From Aptenodytes patagonicus (lineage: Eukaryota > Chordata > Aves > Sphenisciformes > Spheniscidae): a stretch of DNA of 64,000 bases. Position numbers and translations under genes: made by a program. Position 1 is the first letter of the stretch, and the number at the start of each line of letters is the position of its first letter. The stretch lies in the NCBI RefSeq assembly GCF_965638725.1, contig NC_134963.1:10940501-11004500 (forward strand), read 5' to 3'. This document shows positions 63,001 through 64,000 of this stretch, in pieces. The notes below the pieces were generated by a model. The model was not told the DNA's origin, made no database searches, and was given only the letters and a program-made list of their open reading frames with translations.

Positions 63001-63549
63001 TATGGGTTCTTGCTCCACCAGTAGCAAGCATGGCCAAACTCAGCGTTGTTTGAAGGGGTGCATAATTATTGGCAGGCAAACACCATGGGACTCTGGAAAG
63101 CAGCACTTGTAGAGATATCAGAACATCACTCCTACTGGTGCAGAATGACAAAATTACCCAGTACTTTGAAAACAGCAGCCTCTTCTCTCTGTGAGTCACC
63201 CCTTCCCTCCCTGCTGTCTGCCTTCCCCCGGAGGCATGTTGCTAATGGAAGCTAAAGCTAGAGGACAGTAGCCTTGTAGCAGGGTCGCTGTGCATGAAAT
63301 GAGTGACATTACAGACCCTTTCTAAAGTTTTGCATACCCGCAGGCTGCTTATACCAATGCATCTTGTTCTAGGCTCTTCAGAAGTATTTTTACCCCCTGA
63401 CCCTATCTTCGGTACGGCTATGTCTGAAAATGAAAACGTTCTTTGTGCCCAGCTTCAGTGTTTCCATTTTCCTACCCTTCGGCACCATGGTTTACACAGC
63501 TGGTATGCTGAAAACTGCTATGAGAAATCTTCATTCCTCTGCAAAAGGA
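26598..63549 (+). CDS. DGCR2: DGCR2 (integral membrane protein IDD), N-terminal six exons, partial at window edge
   Basis: Coding exons visible are 26598-26676, 47601-47723, 57040-57165, 59509-59719, 60702-60778 and 63373-63549, all GT-AG and in phase, giving 264 complete residues. Residues 1 to about 24 ([16 protein letters not shown]...) form a signal peptide nearly identical to the mammalian one. Residues 30-66 form one LDL-receptor class A repeat with six cysteines and CEDESDE acidic ligands. A basic, Gly/Arg-rich linker ends in [11 protein letters not shown]-type lectin-like domain runs from Cys112 to Cys262, with WVGYQYV and [14 protein letters not shown] and NHS are N-glycosylation sites. 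The rest of the protein (cysteine-rich module, transmembrane helix, PPPPY-rich tail in mammals) lies beyond the window. The product is a type I cell-surface adhesion-receptor-like protein. Its ligand is not shown by sequence. Confidence 0.95.
30452..30871 (+). other. Unexplained 139-codon open stretch in DGCR2 intron 1
   Basis: An ATG-started frame of 139 codons is open in AT-rich intronic DNA where chance frames are usually shorter, and 86 codons are also open antisense (30496-30756). The translation resembles no family I know, and there is no splice or promoter context. A 9-bp inverted repeat (AATTGGCAA at 30807-30815 against 30827-30835) sits inside. It is more likely a conserved non-coding element or chance than a gene. 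Confidence 0.2.
31508..31542. repeat. Short perfect hairpin in DGCR2 intron 1
   Basis: GTATCAGACCT at 31511-31521 pairs perfectly with AGGTCTGATAC at 31529-31539 around a 7-nt loop. A G-U pair and two A-U pairs extend the stem to 14 bp in RNA. It is too short for a typical microRNA precursor. Confidence 0.6.
32530..32760 (-). repeat. Old CR1-like LINE 3' fragment
   Basis: Starting with an ACTCATAGAAAG...GGCTAGAAGGGG block, this resembles the reverse complement of the 3' portion of an ancient CR1-type LINE, followed by a diverged stretch ending in the TTTTGGTAAGTCTAGTTGCCAGT-like region. It is much more diverged than the CR1 tail near the left edge, so it probably predates modern birds. Confidence 0.45.
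34423..34442 (+). repeat. Poly-C run
   Basis: Twenty consecutive C residues lie in DGCR2 intron 1. The run may form G-quadruplex or i-motif structures and is prone to sequencing-length error. Confidence 0.9.
42747..42779 (+). CDS. Candidate 33-nt in-frame microexon of DGCR2
   Basis: A T-rich tract and TTACAG precede 33 nt that end at CAG/GTGAGT, a consensus donor. The segment is 11 codons long, in the same phase (1-1) as the flanking DGCR2 junction, and free of stops. Inclusion would insert [11 protein letters not shown] between the signal peptide and the LDL-receptor class A repeat. Exon 1 also splices in frame directly to 47601, which matches the mammalian protein, so this would be an optional cassette. 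It may also be a chance match or an unused pseudo-exon. Confidence 0.3.
49171..49198 (+). repeat. 14-bp tandem duplication
   Basis: ATTAGAACATCCAC is present twice head to tail with no mismatch, which points to a recent replication slippage. Confidence 0.8.
49400..50110 (+). repeat. Ancient CR1-type LINE fragment with endonuclease-region remnants
   Basis: The sense strand resembles the 5' part of CR1-type ORF2. The clearest block is 49690-49850, where ACAAGAAGTACTGGTG is followed by TATTATACCTGTAACA and GGTGGGATAGCG. These are diverged forms of the endonuclease stretch that reads 'I-GITE-WWD' in live elements. The frame is heavily degraded. A 189-codon open frame on the opposite strand (49535-50104) is a shadow of it and not a gene. 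The edges are approximate. Confidence 0.6.
51788..51809. repeat. 22-bp perfect palindrome
   Basis: GCAAGGGTGTG is followed directly by its reverse complement CACACCCTTGC, with no spacer. Each arm contains GGGTG/CACCC, the core of KLF/Sp1-type sites, so it could be a dimeric factor site. Nothing else supports function. Confidence 0.65.
57166..59508 (+). other. DGCR2 intron 3
   Basis: This intron of 2.3 kb includes a GC-richer minus-strand stretch at 58108-57834 with two overlapping open frames. One, beginning [21 protein letters not shown], has protein-like composition, but I cannot assign it. It could be a fragment of an old retrocopy. Confidence 0.6.
59720..60701 (+). other. DGCR2 intron 4
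   Basis: This intron of about 1 kb contains a long T run at about 60217-60240. Nothing else is recognised. Confidence 0.8.
60779..63372 (+). other. DGCR2 intron 5
   Basis: This intron of about 2.6 kb lies between the exon ending EVAYKG and the exon starting [10 protein letters not shown]. It is AT-rich with no recognised RNA gene. The GC-richer 62780-63260 stretch holds only short frames on both strands. Confidence 0.75.
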
Positions 63550-64000
63550 GTAAGTTGGTTTTAGTGCAGTGTTAACTGTGTTGTGTGTTTAAATATGCGT
63601 ATAACAAATATGGGGAAATTGGTTAGTTATCCTTTCTACCTTTTGCCCAGTGAATTAAAAAAAAAAAAGGGGGGGGGGAGTTAAATTTCTGCTTGGTTTA
63701 AATAAATAAGAGCATCCTAATGTGTGGTTGTCAGCCACAGTACAGATTTTCACTAAAAAAATGATTGTTAAACAGCTATATCAGCCCCAAAATAAAGTAT
63801 ACTTGGAAAAAAAAAAAATCTAAAAAAACCCCCGCGCCTTATTAGTAAATATCACTCTTAAATTATTAACTTCACATGAAAATGAGGAAACACTTATTTC
63901 TGGTTTATTTTGAATATAGCAAATTCTATTAAATTCTTTCCAGCCAATTATTAGAACTAGGGGGAAAAAAAAGGCAAGTGGAGCTACTGACTTAATTTGG
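63550..64000 (+). other. Start of DGCR2 intron 6, cut by the window edge
   Basis: The donor GTAAGT at 63550 opens an AT-rich intron containing an A-run/G-run junction near 63658-63679. The next coding exon is outside the window. Confidence 0.8.

Noticed and set aside
1-64000. CRISPR arrays, bacterial operons, tRNA or rRNA genes
   Set aside because: None were seen. The window is vertebrate nuclear DNA with spliced genes, and no regularly spaced repeat-spacer pattern or cloverleaf sequence was recognised.

Overview
The window is nuclear DNA from a bird. It has a chicken-repeat-1 (CR1) LINE 3' end, older CR1 debris, an avian-type solo retroviral LTR, CpG-island promoters and GT-AG introns. Four protein-coding genes could be read exon by exon. 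From left to right they are the goosecoid-like homeobox gene GSC2 (+), the spliceosome-associated gene ESS2, also called DGCR14 (+), an intronless testis-specific serine kinase of the TSSK1/2 type (-), and the first six coding exons of DGCR2 (+), which runs off the right edge. This is the order known from the human 22q11.2 DiGeorge critical region (GSC2 - ESS2 with antisense TSSK2 - DGCR2), so the block is conserved synteny and not an accessory island. The exact species cannot be read from the sequence. The LTR type suggests a neoavian bird, but only weakly.

Layout: 1-4182 is GSC2 upstream DNA with a GC-rich perfect palindrome near the left edge, a CR1 tail and AT-rich blocks carrying TAATCC-type homeodomain sites. 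4183-6238 holds GSC2 in three exons. 6239-7563 holds the GSC2 3' flank and the ESS2 CpG island, which contains an 18-bp tandem repeat of CRE-like sites. 7564-17185 holds ESS2 in ten coding exons, with a solo LTR in intron 3. 17186-18178 is the shared 3' space between ESS2 and the convergent TSSK gene at 18179-19150. 19151-26597 is intergenic: a probable TSSK promoter, possible decayed coding sequence, and a GC-rich minisatellite of about 33 bp just upstream of the DGCR2 CpG island. 26598-64000 is DGCR2: a signal-peptide exon, a first intron of about 21 kb, an LDL-receptor class A exon, a linker exon, and three exons that complete a C-type lectin domain.

The four genes do not form a pathway. 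GSC2 is a K50 homeodomain repressor, ESS2 is a nuclear splicing-associated factor, TSSK2 is a spermatid kinase, and DGCR2 is a type I membrane receptor-like protein. I found no mobile or defence system and nothing resembling a new multi-gene system. The most checkable new points are a 4-codon uORF whose stop abuts the DGCR2 start codon, a candidate 33-nt in-frame microexon in DGCR2 intron 1, the 92-bp palindrome, and paired CRE-like sites around a TATA box upstream of the TSSK gene.
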